Below are positions 23,390 through 31,623 of a stretch of DNA of 34,687 nucleotides, in pieces. The notes below the pieces were generated by a model. The model was given only the letters and a program-made list of their open reading frames with translations, did no database searches and had not been told where the DNA came from. The number at the start of each line of letters is the position of its first letter. Position 1 is the stretch's first letter. A program made the translations under genes and the position numbers. Source of the stretch: JAXMHB01 sp046346965 (GTDB taxonomy: Bacteria > Pseudomonadota > Gammaproteobacteria > Xanthomonadales > SZUA-5); NCBI GenBank assembly GCA_046346965.1, contig JAXMHB010000027.1:1-34687 (forward strand). The letters run 5' to 3'.

Positions 23390-26116
23390 ATGTTGAAACT
23401 CAAGCGCAACATGCTGTTCATGGCGCTCGCGTCGGCGGCCTTGATGGTCACCACCGGCGTCCATGCGCAATCGGCCGCGGCCGATACTCAGGGCCAGTCC
23501 GAAACCGCCAAGGAGCGCGATGCCAAGCGCAAGGCGGCGGCGGCGGAGAAGGCCAAGGAAATGGACGTGGTCGAAGTGACGGGCATCCGTCGCGGTATCG
23601 AAAGCGCCATCGCCATCAAGCAGGATTCCACCTCGATCATCGAAGCGGTGTCGGCGGAAGACATCGGCAAGCTGCCCGATTCCAGCATCGCCGAGTCGAT
23701 CGCGCGTCTGCCGGGTCTGGCGGCGCAGCGTGTGGCCGGTCGTGCCACCACGATCAGCATTCGCGGTCTGGCCGGTGACTTCTCGACCACGCTGCTGAAT
23801 GGCCGCGAGCAGGTATCGAGCGGTGACAACCGCGGCGTCGAGTTCGACCAGTACCCGTCCGAGCTGCTGAATCAGGTGGTCGTCTACAAGACCCCCGATG
23901 CCAATCTGGTCGCCCAGGGCATCTCCGGCACCGTCGATCTGCAGACCGTGCGTCCGCTGTCCTTCGGCAAGCGCGTCGTCGCCCTGAACGGCCGCTACGA
24001 GAAGAACTCGGTCGGTGAAGTGAACCCGGGTTACGACGACACCGGCTATCGCTTCAGCGCTTCCTACATCGACCAGTTCGCCGACAACACCATCGGCATC
24101 GCGCTCGGTTTCGCGCGCCTGGATTCGCCGGGTCAGGCCGAACGCTGGAACGCCTGGGGCTACCCGACCGACACCGTCGCCGGTCAGGCCAACACGCGCA
24201 TCCTCGGTGGCACCGAGTCCTTTGCCACCTCCACCTCCAACGTCCGTGACGGCCTGATGGCGGTGGTCGAGTGGGCGCCGAGCGACACCTACTCGGGCTC
24301 GCTGGACCTGTACTACTCGCAGTTCGAGCGCGTCGAGACCACGCGCGGCCTGCAGACCGGCCTCGGCTGGTCCGGCGGCACGCTGAGCAATCCGGTGGTC
24401 GAGAACGGCATCCTGGTCGGCGGCCGTTATACCGGCGTGCGTCCGGTGCTGCGCAACGACCGCAACAAGCGCGAGGATGACATCTTCGCGATCGGCTTCA
24501 AGAACGAGTTCACCTTCAACGACTACTGGACCGGCATGGCCGACTTCAGCATGTCCAAGGCGAATCGCGACGAGTCGATCCTGGAGACCTACGCCGGCGC
24601 GGCGAACTCGGACACCGTCGATTTCACGCTGAACACCCGCACCGGTCTGCCGAACCTCGACTTCGGCCTCGATTACACCGACCCGAACGTCGTGCGCCTG
24701 CGCGATCCGGGCGGCTGGGGCCAGGACGGCTACATCAAGTATCCGGCCTTCGAGGACAAGCTGACCTCCGCGCGCTTCTCGCTGACGCGCGCCTTCGACA
24801 GCGCCATGTTCAGCAGCCTGGACTTCGGCAGCAACTGGTCGCATCGCGAGAAGAGCCGCGCGGTGGCGGAAGCCTTCCTCGATCTGGCCAACAACCGCAC
24901 GCCGGTGCCGATTCCGTCCAATCTGCTGCAAAGCGCCGCCGATCTCTCGCTCACCGGCATTCCGGGCGTGATCAGCTACAGCGTGCCGGGCGCCTTCGGC
25001 ATCTACACGCCGCGCACCAACGTCAACGCCGACATCCTGAACAAGGATTGGAACGTCGACGAGACCGTGATCACCAGCTACGTCAAGCTCAACATCGACG
25101 GCATGCTGGGTGACATCCCGGTGCGCGGCAACGTTGGCATCCAGTACGTCTCGGCCGACCAGGAATCGGAAGGCTTTGCGCTGCCCAACAGCAGTGCCAC
25201 GGCCGCCCAGCCCTTCAAGGCCGGCACCGACTACAACGACATCCTGCCCAGCCTGAACCTGATCTTCTCGCTGACCGACGAGCAGTCGGTGCGCCTGGGT
25301 GTGGCCAAGCAGGTGGCGCGTCCGCGCATGGACCAGATGCGCGCCAACAACAACTTCAGCATCGACCAGACCCGCAACATCTACTCGGGTGGCGGCGGCA
25401 ATCCGGAGCTGGAACCCTGGCGTGCAACCAGCTTCGACCTGTCGTACGAGTACTACCTGTTCGGCGGCAAGGGCTACGTCAGCGCGGCGGCCTTCCACAA
25501 AGACCTGAAGTCCTACATCTACGATCAGACCGTGGACTTCGACTTCAGCGTGTTCGATCTGAGCGGCTTCACCGGCCCGCGTCCGCCCTCCACGATCGGC
25601 CGCTTCACGCGTCCGACCAATGGCGATGGCGGTTCGATCAACGGCTGGGAACTGGCCCTGTCGGTGCCCTTCGGCGAACTGACCCCGGTGCTGGACGGCT
25701 TCGGTATCCTCGGCAGCTACTCCGATACCCGCAGCTCGGTCAAGCCGCAGGGTCCGGGCACCAGCCAGCCGCTGCCGGGCCTGTCGCGCTACGTGTCCAA
25801 CATCACGCTGTACTACGAAAAGTCGGGCTTCTCGACGCGCGTCAGTCAGCGTAGCCGTTCGGCCTTCATCGGCGAAATCCAGGGCTTCGGTGCGGATCGC
25901 GAAACGCGCTACATCCAGGGTGAGGACCTGATCGACTTCCAGGCCAGCTACGCCTTCAGCGGCGACTGGGACGGTCTGTCGATCCTGCTGCAGGTCAACA
26001 ACGTCACCAACGAGGCCTACCAGGAGTTCTTCCGCGACCCCGGCACGCCGGACCGCCCGCGCTCCTACAACGAGTACGGCCGCACCTACCTGCTCGGCGC
26101 CACCTACAAGTTCTAA
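23390..26116 (+). CDS. TonB-dependent receptor, Xanthomonas/Caulobacter carbohydrate type
   Basis: 908 aa from the ATG at 23390, which follows GGAGGGGGAG; an in-frame GTG 12 nt earlier lies inside that Shine-Dalgarno and is rejected. Signal peptide ends VHA26. A charged linker (KERDAKRKAAAAEKAKEMD) leads to VVEVTGIRRGIESAIAIKQ and the plug: EDIGKLPDSSIAESIARLPG, ISIRGLAGDFSTTLLNGRE, and VVVYKTPDANLVAQGISGTVDLQTVRPL. These are signatures of the TonB-Xanth-Caul subfamily, often sugar importers. The barrel ends ATYKF. With the divergent alpha-amylase it likely imports maltodextrins (inference). Strong terminator follows. Confidence 0.93.
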   Translation: MLKLKRNMLFMALASAALMVTTGVHAQSAAADTQGQSETAKERDAKRKAAAAEKAKEMDVVEVTGIRRGIESAIAIKQDSTSIIEAVSAEDIGKLPDSSIAESIARLPGLAAQRVAGRATTISIRGLAGDFSTTLLNGREQVSSGDNRGVEFDQYPSELLNQVVVYKTPDANLVAQGISGTVDLQTVRPLSFGKRVVALNGRYEKNSVGEVNPGYDDTGYRFSASYIDQFADNTIGIALGFARLDSPGQAERWNAWGYPTDTVAGQANTRILGGTESFATSTSNVRDGLMAVVEWAPSDTYSGSLDLYYSQFERVETTRGLQTGLGWSGGTLSNPVVENGILVGGRYTGVRPVLRNDRNKREDDIFAIGFKNEFTFNDYWTGMADFSMSKANRDESILETYAGAANSDTVDFTLNTRTGLPNLDFGLDYTDPNVVRLRDPGGWGQDGYIKYPAFEDKLTSARFSLTRAFDSAMFSSLDFGSNWSHREKSRAVAEAFLDLANNRTPVPIPSNLLQSAADLSLTGIPGVISYSVPGAFGIYTPRTNVNADILNKDWNVDETVITSYVKLNIDGMLGDIPVRGNVGIQYVSADQESEGFALPNSSATAAQPFKAGTDYNDILPSLNLIFSLTDEQSVRLGVAKQVARPRMDQMRANNNFSIDQTRNIYSGGGGNPELEPWRATSFDLSYEYYLFGGKGYVSAAAFHKDLKSYIYDQTVDFDFSVFDLSGFTGPRPPSTIGRFTRPTNGDGGSINGWELALSVPFGELTPVLDGFGILGSYSDTRSSVKPQGPGTSQPLPGLSRYVSNITLYYEKSGFSTRVSQRSRSAFIGEIQGFGADRETRYIQGEDLIDFQASYAFSGDWDGLSILLQVNNVTNEAYQEFFRDPGTPDRPRSYNEYGRTYLLGATYKF

Positions 26117-26147
26117 GAAAGCCAATCGTTGCACGCAGCACTCTTCG

Positions 26148-26179
26148 ACCCCCGCCGGGCAACCGGCGGGGGTTTTTCT
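26148..26179 (+). terminator. Rho-independent terminator of the TonB receptor gene
   Basis: ACCCCCGCCGG, loop GCAA, CCGGCGGGGGT, then TTTTCTT. An 11-bp stem with a U-tract, 31 nt past the stop. Confidence 0.92.
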
Positions 26180-26193
26180 TTGGGCGGCTGTCC

Positions 26194-26345
26194 AAGAGCA
26201 TGGCGTCATCGCGAAGGCCCAGCGCCCCAGCGAGCCTCAAAAGCACGGTGTCATTGCGAAGGCATCAGCGGCCCAGCAAGCCTCAAGAGCACGGCGTTAT
26301 TGCAAAGACCTCGTCCGCACGGACGAGGACAGTGGCAATCCAGCG
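26194..26345. repeat. Three 45-46 bp tandem units plus hairpin, REP-like
   Basis: Units start near 26194, 26239 and 26285. They share the core GAGCA(C/T)GG(C/T)GT(C/T)AT(T/C)GC, then (for two units) CCAGC(G/A)AGCCTCAA. The array ends in a hairpin with perfect 9-bp arms CCTCGTCCG/CGGACGAGG (26309-26328), extended by ATTGC/GCAAT. The GTCATTGCGAAGG...GCAATCC pattern resembles dispersed palindromes in many proteobacteria. It fills 26180-26345, before the restriction-modification locus; nothing else is visible up to 26442. Confidence 0.6.
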
Positions 26346-26442
26346 GTGGCTTGGGTGCTCACATGGCGGGCCGTCGGCGCTGGCTGTGTGCGCTGTGGTA
26401 TGAATCCGCGACGCCCTTTTCGCATCCGACCTGCCCGACTGC

Positions 26443-28278
26443 ATGAACCAGCAAGCCCTCTCCTCCCTGATCTGGTCCGTTGCGGACCTGTTGCGCGGCG
26501 ACTTCAAGCAGAGCGAGTACGGGCGGGTGATCCTGCCGTTCACGGTGCTGCGGCGGCTGGATTGCGTGCTGGCGCCCACCAAGGCGGCGGCGCTGGCGGA
26601 ATACGCGTCGAAGCAGTCTGCCGGGATTGCCTTCGAGCCCTTCGTCAAGCGCAGGACCGGCCTCGATTTCTACAACGTGTCCGCGCTCGACATGGGCCGG
26701 CTGATGGGCGATCAGGACAATATCCGCGCGAATCTGGACAGCTATATCCAGGGCTTTGCGCCGGATGTGCGTTCGATCTTCGAGCACTTCGACTTTGCCG
26801 CCACCGTGGAGCGGCTGCACAAGGCCAAGCTGCTGTACCTGGTGACCGAGAAGTTCGCCGGTTTTCGCTTGCACCCGGATGAGGTCGACAACGTGCAGAT
26901 GGGCCTCGTGTTCGAGGAACTGATCCGCAAGTTTGCCGAACTCTCCAACGAGACCGCCGGCGAGCACTTCACGCCCCGCGAAGTGATCCGCCTGATGGTG
27001 AACCTGCTGTTCATCGAGGACAACGACGCGCTGACCAAGCCGGGCATCGTGCGCACGATGTACGACCCGACCGCCGGCACCGGCGGCATGCTGTCGGTGG
27101 CCGCCGAGTATTTGGCAGAGCTCAATCCGAAGGCGCGTCTGTCGCTGTTCGGCCAGGAACTGAACCCGGAATCGCACGCGATCTGCAAGGCGGACATGCT
27201 GATCCGCGGCCAGGACATCAGCCACATCATCCTCGGCAACACGCTCAGCGAGGATGGGCTCTACAGCAAACTGTTCGATTACATGCTGTCCAATCCACCC
27301 TTTGGCGTGGAGTGGAAGAAAATTGAGAAGACCATCCGCGAGGAGCACGAAAGCCAGGGCTACAACGGCCGCTTCGGGCCGGGTCTGCCGCGCGTGTCCG
27401 ATGGCTCGCTGCTGTTCCTGCTGCATCTGCTCAGCAAGATGCGTCCGGCGGCGCAGGGCGGCAGCCGCATCGGCATCGTGCTGAACGGCTCGCCGCTGTT
27501 TACCGGCGGCGCCGGGTCGGGCGAGTCCGAGATTCGCCGCCATGTGCTGGAGAACGATCTGGTGGAGGCGATCGTCGCCTTGCCCACCGACATGTTCTAC
27601 AACACCGGCATCAGCACCTACATCTGGATCCTGAGCAACCGCAAGCCGGACGACCGCAAAGGCTACGTGCAACTGATCGACGCCAGCAGCTTCTGGCAGA
27701 AGATGCGCAAGAGCTTGGGTTCCAAGCGCAAGGAGATGAGCGAGGAACACATCGCCACCATCACCCGGCTGTTCGGCGACTTCATCGAGGCGAATTTGAT
27801 CACCGTGCTCGATGCCGATGGCAAGGAAGTCAGTCGTCAGGTGCGGATGGAAGGCGAGGCGCTGCCCACCGCGCCCGCCGGCGGCAAAGTCAAAAAGGTG
27901 CCGGTCGCACGCATCTTCAGCAACCAGGACTTCGGCTACCGCACCATCACCGTCGAGCGCCCGCTGCGCGACGATCAAGGCAAGCCCATCCTCGGCGAGA
28001 AGGGCAAGGCAAAGGGCAAGCCGCAGCCCGACAGCAGCCTGCGCGACACCGAGAACGTGCCGCTGTCCGAAGACGTGGATACCTACTTCCAGCGCGAAGT
28101 GCTGCCGCATGCGCCCGACGCCTGGATCGACCATGAGAAGACCAAGGTCGGCTACGAGATCCCCTTCAACCGGCACTTCTACGTGTTCGAGCCGCCGCGC
28201 GATCTGGCCGAGATCGACGCTGATCTCAAAAAGGTGACCGACCGCATCAAGGCGATGATCGAGGGGCTGTCGGCATGA
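26443..28278 (+). CDS. hsdM: Type I restriction-modification DNA methyltransferase subunit
   Basis: 611 aa, within the family's usual 500-650. An N-terminal helical HsdM domain (NQQALSSLIWSVADLLRGDFKQSEYGRVILPFTVLRRLD, split) is followed by the N6-adenine methyltransferase fold. Motif I is DPTAGTGGML (from D208, AdoMet binding) and motif IV is NPPFG (284-288, catalytic). NETAGEHFTPREVIRLMV is the usual HsdM signature before motif I. It methylates adenine in the bipartite site chosen by HsdS. The stop overlaps the next start by 4 nt (ATGA). No good Shine-Dalgarno is seen before the ATG. Confidence 0.96.
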   Translation: MNQQALSSLIWSVADLLRGDFKQSEYGRVILPFTVLRRLDCVLAPTKAAALAEYASKQSAGIAFEPFVKRRTGLDFYNVSALDMGRLMGDQDNIRANLDSYIQGFAPDVRSIFEHFDFAATVERLHKAKLLYLVTEKFAGFRLHPDEVDNVQMGLVFEELIRKFAELSNETAGEHFTPREVIRLMVNLLFIEDNDALTKPGIVRTMYDPTAGTGGMLSVAAEYLAELNPKARLSLFGQELNPESHAICKADMLIRGQDISHIILGNTLSEDGLYSKLFDYMLSNPPFGVEWKKIEKTIREEHESQGYNGRFGPGLPRVSDGSLLFLLHLLSKMRPAAQGGSRIGIVLNGSPLFTGGAGSGESEIRRHVLENDLVEAIVALPTDMFYNTGISTYIWILSNRKPDDRKGYVQLIDASSFWQKMRKSLGSKRKEMSEEHIATITRLFGDFIEANLITVLDADGKEVSRQVRMEGEALPTAPAGGKVKKVPVARIFSNQDFGYRTITVERPLRDDQGKPILGEKGKAKGKPQPDSSLRDTENVPLSEDVDTYFQREVLPHAPDAWIDHEKTKVGYEIPFNRHFYVFEPPRDLAEIDADLKKVTDRIKAMIEGLSA

Positions 28279-29327
28279 GCAAGCGCAAACTGCCTGCCAC
28301 CGCTGACGACCACAGCGACGCTGCCAGTCGTGTTGAGCTAGCGTTCGACGATGTGGTGAGCCTCATACGCGCCGCGCGCCTACGCGCCGAGCAGACGGTG
28401 AACGCCGAGTTGATCGATCTGTATTGGCACATCGGTCGATACCTGCACCTGAGGATTGAAACCGACGGATGGGCCAAAGGTACGGTGGCCAATTTGGCGG
28501 CCCACATCAGCCAACGCGAACCGGGCCTGCGCGGCTACTCGGCGCAGAACCTCTGGCGTATGCGGCAGTTCTTTGTGGCCTATTCGGCAGCCGAAACCCT
28601 CTCAACACTGTCGCGACAGCTGCCTTGGTCGGCGCACCTGCACATCTTGAGCCGCACCAAGCGCGACGAAGAGCGCGAGTTCTACCTGCGCATGGCGGTG
28701 CAGCAGCGCTGGTCAGTGCGCGAGGTGGCACGTCAGATCGACAGCGGACTGTTTGAGCGCACCGTGCTCAGCCCGCCAAAACTCTCAACACCGTTGAGAG
28801 TCTTGCAGCCGCAAGCGCCACAACATTTTCGCGACGCCTACATGCTTGAGTTTCTGGCGCTGCCTGATCGGCACTCTGAGGCCGACTTGCACCGCAGTCT
28901 GCTGCGCAATCTCAGCCGATTTCTGACTGAACTGGGGCGGGACTTCTGCTTCATCGGCTCCGAGTACCCGGTGCAGGTTGGTCGCCAAGACTTTGCGCTG
29001 GACCTGCTGTTCTTCCACCGCGGCTTGAACTGTCTCGTGGCGATTGAACTGAAGGTAACGGCCTTTGCCCCCGAGCACTTGGGCAAGCTGAACTTCTACC
29101 TCGAAGCGCTGGACCGTGACGTACGCAAGCCCCACGAAAACCCCGCCATCGGCGTGCTGCTGTGCGCCAGCAAAGATGACGAGGTCGTCGAGTACGCCCT
29201 CAGCCGCAGCGCGTCGCCCGCTTTGATTGCGCAGTATCAAACCCAGCTGCCCGACAAGGCGCTGCTGCAGGCCAAGCTGCATGAGTTCTACCTGCTGGCC
29301 AGCCCGGATCCGGAGGGCGACGCATGA
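28275..29327 (+). CDS. DUF1016 / YhcG-like PDDEXK nuclease protein
   Basis: 350 aa. An N-terminal DUF1016 domain (about 20-165) shows LIDLYWHIGRYL, GYSAQNLWRMRQFF and LPWSAHLHILSRTKRDEEREFYL. The C-terminal domain (about 185-335) carries a PDDEXK site: E230 in GSEYPVQVG, D243 in FALDLLFFHR, and E258-x-K260 in AIELK. It overlaps hsdM and hsdS by 4 nt each (ATGA), so it is translated as part of the type I operon. Proteins of this family are often embedded in such loci, but their role there is not established; a DNA nuclease acting with or beside the system is inferred. Confidence 0.92.
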   Translation: MSKRKLPATADDHSDAASRVELAFDDVVSLIRAARLRAEQTVNAELIDLYWHIGRYLHLRIETDGWAKGTVANLAAHISQREPGLRGYSAQNLWRMRQFFVAYSAAETLSTLSRQLPWSAHLHILSRTKRDEEREFYLRMAVQQRWSVREVARQIDSGLFERTVLSPPKLSTPLRVLQPQAPQHFRDAYMLEFLALPDRHSEADLHRSLLRNLSRFLTELGRDFCFIGSEYPVQVGRQDFALDLLFFHRGLNCLVAIELKVTAFAPEHLGKLNFYLEALDRDVRKPHENPAIGVLLCASKDDEVVEYALSRSASPALIAQYQTQLPDKALLQAKLHEFYLLASPDPEGDA

Positions 29328-30583
29328 GCTTTCCGAGGTATCCGGCGTACAAGGATTCGGGGGTGGAGTGGCTGGGGGAGGTGCCGGCGCATTGGGAAGT
29401 TGCGCCCTTTAAGCATTTGGTCGACATCCAGAACGGTGCCGATCACAAGAACATCGAGCGGGATGACGGGTATCCAGTCATCGGATCCGGCGGCGTCTTC
29501 GCGTACGCTTCCGAGTTCATGTACGACGGCGAATCTGTCCTACTCGGACGTAAGGGGACGATCGATAAACCGCTGTTCGTCTCTGGTCGATTCTGGACAG
29601 TCGACACCATGTACTGGACGAAGATCGCGCCGGAAGCAAGTGCGCGATTTGCTTACTACACCGCCTTGACCATTCCGTTCGACTACTACTCGACCAATAC
29701 CGCACTCCCGAGCATGACCAAGGGCGTCCTGCATGCGCATCGAGTTGCAAGGCCATCGCTTTCGGAACAATGCGCGATCGCGTCGTTCCTCGACCGCGAA
29801 ACCGCCAAGATCGACGCGCTGGTCGAGGAGCAGAAGCGCCTGATCGAGTTGCTGAAAGAGAAGCGTCGGGCAGTGATTTCGCAGGCCGTCACCAAGGGGC
29901 TGGACCCGAACGTGCCGATGAAGGATTCGGGAGTGGAGTGGCTGGGGGAGGTGCCGGCGCACTGGGAGATCACACGCCTCAAGTTCGTCGCCACGGTTCA
30001 GACCGGTATTGCCAAAGGGAAAGACAATGCGGGCAAGGAAACGGTGACGGTTCCCTATCTTCGCGTCGCAAATGTTCAAGACGGACGCATCGATCTCACA
30101 GACGTTGCGGAGATTGAGATCTCAGCGGTTGACCTGCCTCGTTATTTGTTGCGTCGGGGAGATGTCCTCATGAACGAAGGCGGTGACTTCGACAAGCTTG
30201 GGCGGGGTCACGTTTGGGACGCGAGCATTGATCCTTGCATCCATCAGAACCATGTCTTTGCTGTTCGGCCAGCCGCCGTCAGCCCAGAGTGGCTGAACCT
30301 CTTTGCGGGGACGACTCAAGCGCAGTTCTACTTCATGTCGCGCTCGAAACAGAGCACCAACTTGGCCTCAATCTCGTCAACCAACGTTATGGAACTTCCT
30401 GTAGCCGTACCTACGTCGGACGAAAGTGCGCGCATTGCTGGGTTCGTCGCCGATTTGACTGGCAAGGTCGATGCCCTGATCGACGAAGCGGCCCGAGGCG
30501 TGCGGTTGTTGACGGAGCGCCGCGCTGCCCTGATCTCCGCCGCCGTCACCGGCAAGATCAATGTTTGTAGCTTGACGGCCTGA
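29324..30583 (+). CDS. hsdS: Type I restriction-modification specificity subunit
   Basis: 419 aa with the two-fold layout of HsdS. Half 1 starts KDSGVEWLGEVPAHWE (about residue 10) with target-recognition domain 1 to about 145. The central conserved helix is EQCAIASFLDRETAKIDALVEEQKRLIELLKEKRRAVISQAVTKGL. Half 2 repeats KDSGVEWLGEVPAHWE at about 200, then target-recognition domain 2. The closing helix is SARIAGFVADLTGKVDALIDEAARGVRLLTERRAALISAAVTGKI. It sets the DNA sequence bound by the complex. The two halves are joined by near-identical 48-nt repeats in frame (29351 and 29921). Confidence 0.94.
   Translation: MSFPRYPAYKDSGVEWLGEVPAHWEVAPFKHLVDIQNGADHKNIERDDGYPVIGSGGVFAYASEFMYDGESVLLGRKGTIDKPLFVSGRFWTVDTMYWTKIAPEASARFAYYTALTIPFDYYSTNTALPSMTKGVLHAHRVARPSLSEQCAIASFLDRETAKIDALVEEQKRLIELLKEKRRAVISQAVTKGLDPNVPMKDSGVEWLGEVPAHWEITRLKFVATVQTGIAKGKDNAGKETVTVPYLRVANVQDGRIDLTDVAEIEISAVDLPRYLLRRGDVLMNEGGDFDKLGRGHVWDASIDPCIHQNHVFAVRPAAVSPEWLNLFAGTTQAQFYFMSRSKQSTNLASISSTNVMELPVAVPTSDESARIAGFVADLTGKVDALIDEAARGVRLLTERRAALISAAVTGKINVCSLTA
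29351..29398 (+). repeat. In-frame direct repeat in hsdS, copy 1 (copy 2 at 29921-29968)
   Basis: 48 nt encoding KDSGVEWLGEVPAHWE, with 4 or fewer mismatches to the second copy 570 bp downstream. 570 is 190 codons, so recombination between the copies would remove or exchange a recognition domain without a frameshift. Confidence 0.85.
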
Positions 30584-30699
30584 CAGGTGCTAACCGGGAG
30601 CCATGGCACGCCTGCATTCCCGGTCTCGTGCGCTGCTCAGTGTAATATCGTCGCGGGATGCACGCTCAAACCTAGAACGCTCCCAGACGGGAAAGCACG

Positions 30700-31623
30700 A
30701 TGACTCACACTCTTACCGCTAAAGAGCAGTCTCTCGCGAAGATCTTCAGCGACGACTACGTGTTCACGATACCGGGCTACCAGCGCCCCTACTCGTGGGG
30801 CACTGAACAGGCAGAGGAACTACTGGGGGATCTTCTGTCCGCGGTGGCCGCTGCGCCGGCTGAATTGAGCGGGGCCCCTCCCTACTTTCTCGGCAGCATC
30901 GTGCTTATCAAGGCCGATGCAGTCCCAGATGCCACGGTCGTGGACGGTCAGCAGCGATTAACGACGCTGACCCTGCTGTTGTCCGCCATTCGCGCCAGCG
31001 TGAAAGACACGGAGGTTCAGAAGGGGGTCACCAAGCGCATCTACGAACACGGCGATGTCGTTTCTGCGACGCAGGCCCGATACCGGCTTTCACTGCGTGA
31101 ACGCGATCGCGACTTCTTTCGGCAATACGTTCAGCACGAAGATGGCTTGTCGAAGCTCCTCCAACTCAACAATGTTCTGTCAGATGTCCAGAGTCGCCTG
31201 CAGTCCAACGCCAGGGTCTTCATGCAGGGTATCGCCCAGCTGGATCAAGCGCAGCTGATCCGACTCGTGCAGTTCATCATTACGCGTTGCTACCTAGTGA
31301 CCGTATCTACCCCAGACTTGGATTCGGCCTACCGAATTTTCGGCGTGCTGAACAGCCGCGGCCTTGACCTGAGTGCCACTGACATCCTAAAGGCCGAGAT
31401 TATCGGTGGCGTCGAATCCAAATTACGTGACGCGTACACGAAAAAGTGGGAGGACCACGAGGAAGACTTGGGCCGCGAGGCCTTTGGTGACCTCTTTAGC
31501 CACATCCGCATGATTTACCGCAAAGCGAAGCCACAAGGAACGCTACTGAAGGAGATTAAGCAGCATGTGACGCCGATCTCCAGTCCTAGCGACTTCGTCG
31601 ATCAACTGCTTACGCCTACCTGA
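30700..31623 (+). pseudogene. GmrSD-like DUF262 restriction protein, N-terminal fragment (IS-disrupted)
   Basis: 306 native codons. The DUF262 (GmrS/ParB-like) signatures are intact: PGYQRPYSW (25-33) and VVDGQQRLTTLTLLL with D82-x-Q84-Q85-R86, the nucleotide-binding and hydrolysis motif. Then follow FGVLNSRGLDLSATDILKAEII and WEDHEEDLG. The frame is cut at 31618 by an IS1595-type element and stops 2 codons later inside it. The matching C-terminal part resumes in frame at 32706. Removing the element and one target copy restores a 705-aa protein. Such enzymes cleave DNA with modified cytosines. It lies 116 nt after hsdS. Confidence 0.88.
31611..31618 (+). repeat. 8-bp target-site duplication, left (right copy 32699-32706)
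   Basis: TACGCCTA flanks the insertion on both sides exactly. Eight bp is the usual duplication length for IS1595-family elements. Confidence 0.93.

Noticed and set aside
23360..26209. 949-codon open frame antisense to the second TonB receptor
   Set aside because: Codon-bias shadow without domain content.
28782..28800. Perfect hairpin CTCTCAAC-ACC-GTTGAGAG inside the DUF1016 gene as a terminator
   Set aside because: Lies mid-gene within an uninterrupted frame and has no T-run; probably chance or mRNA structure.
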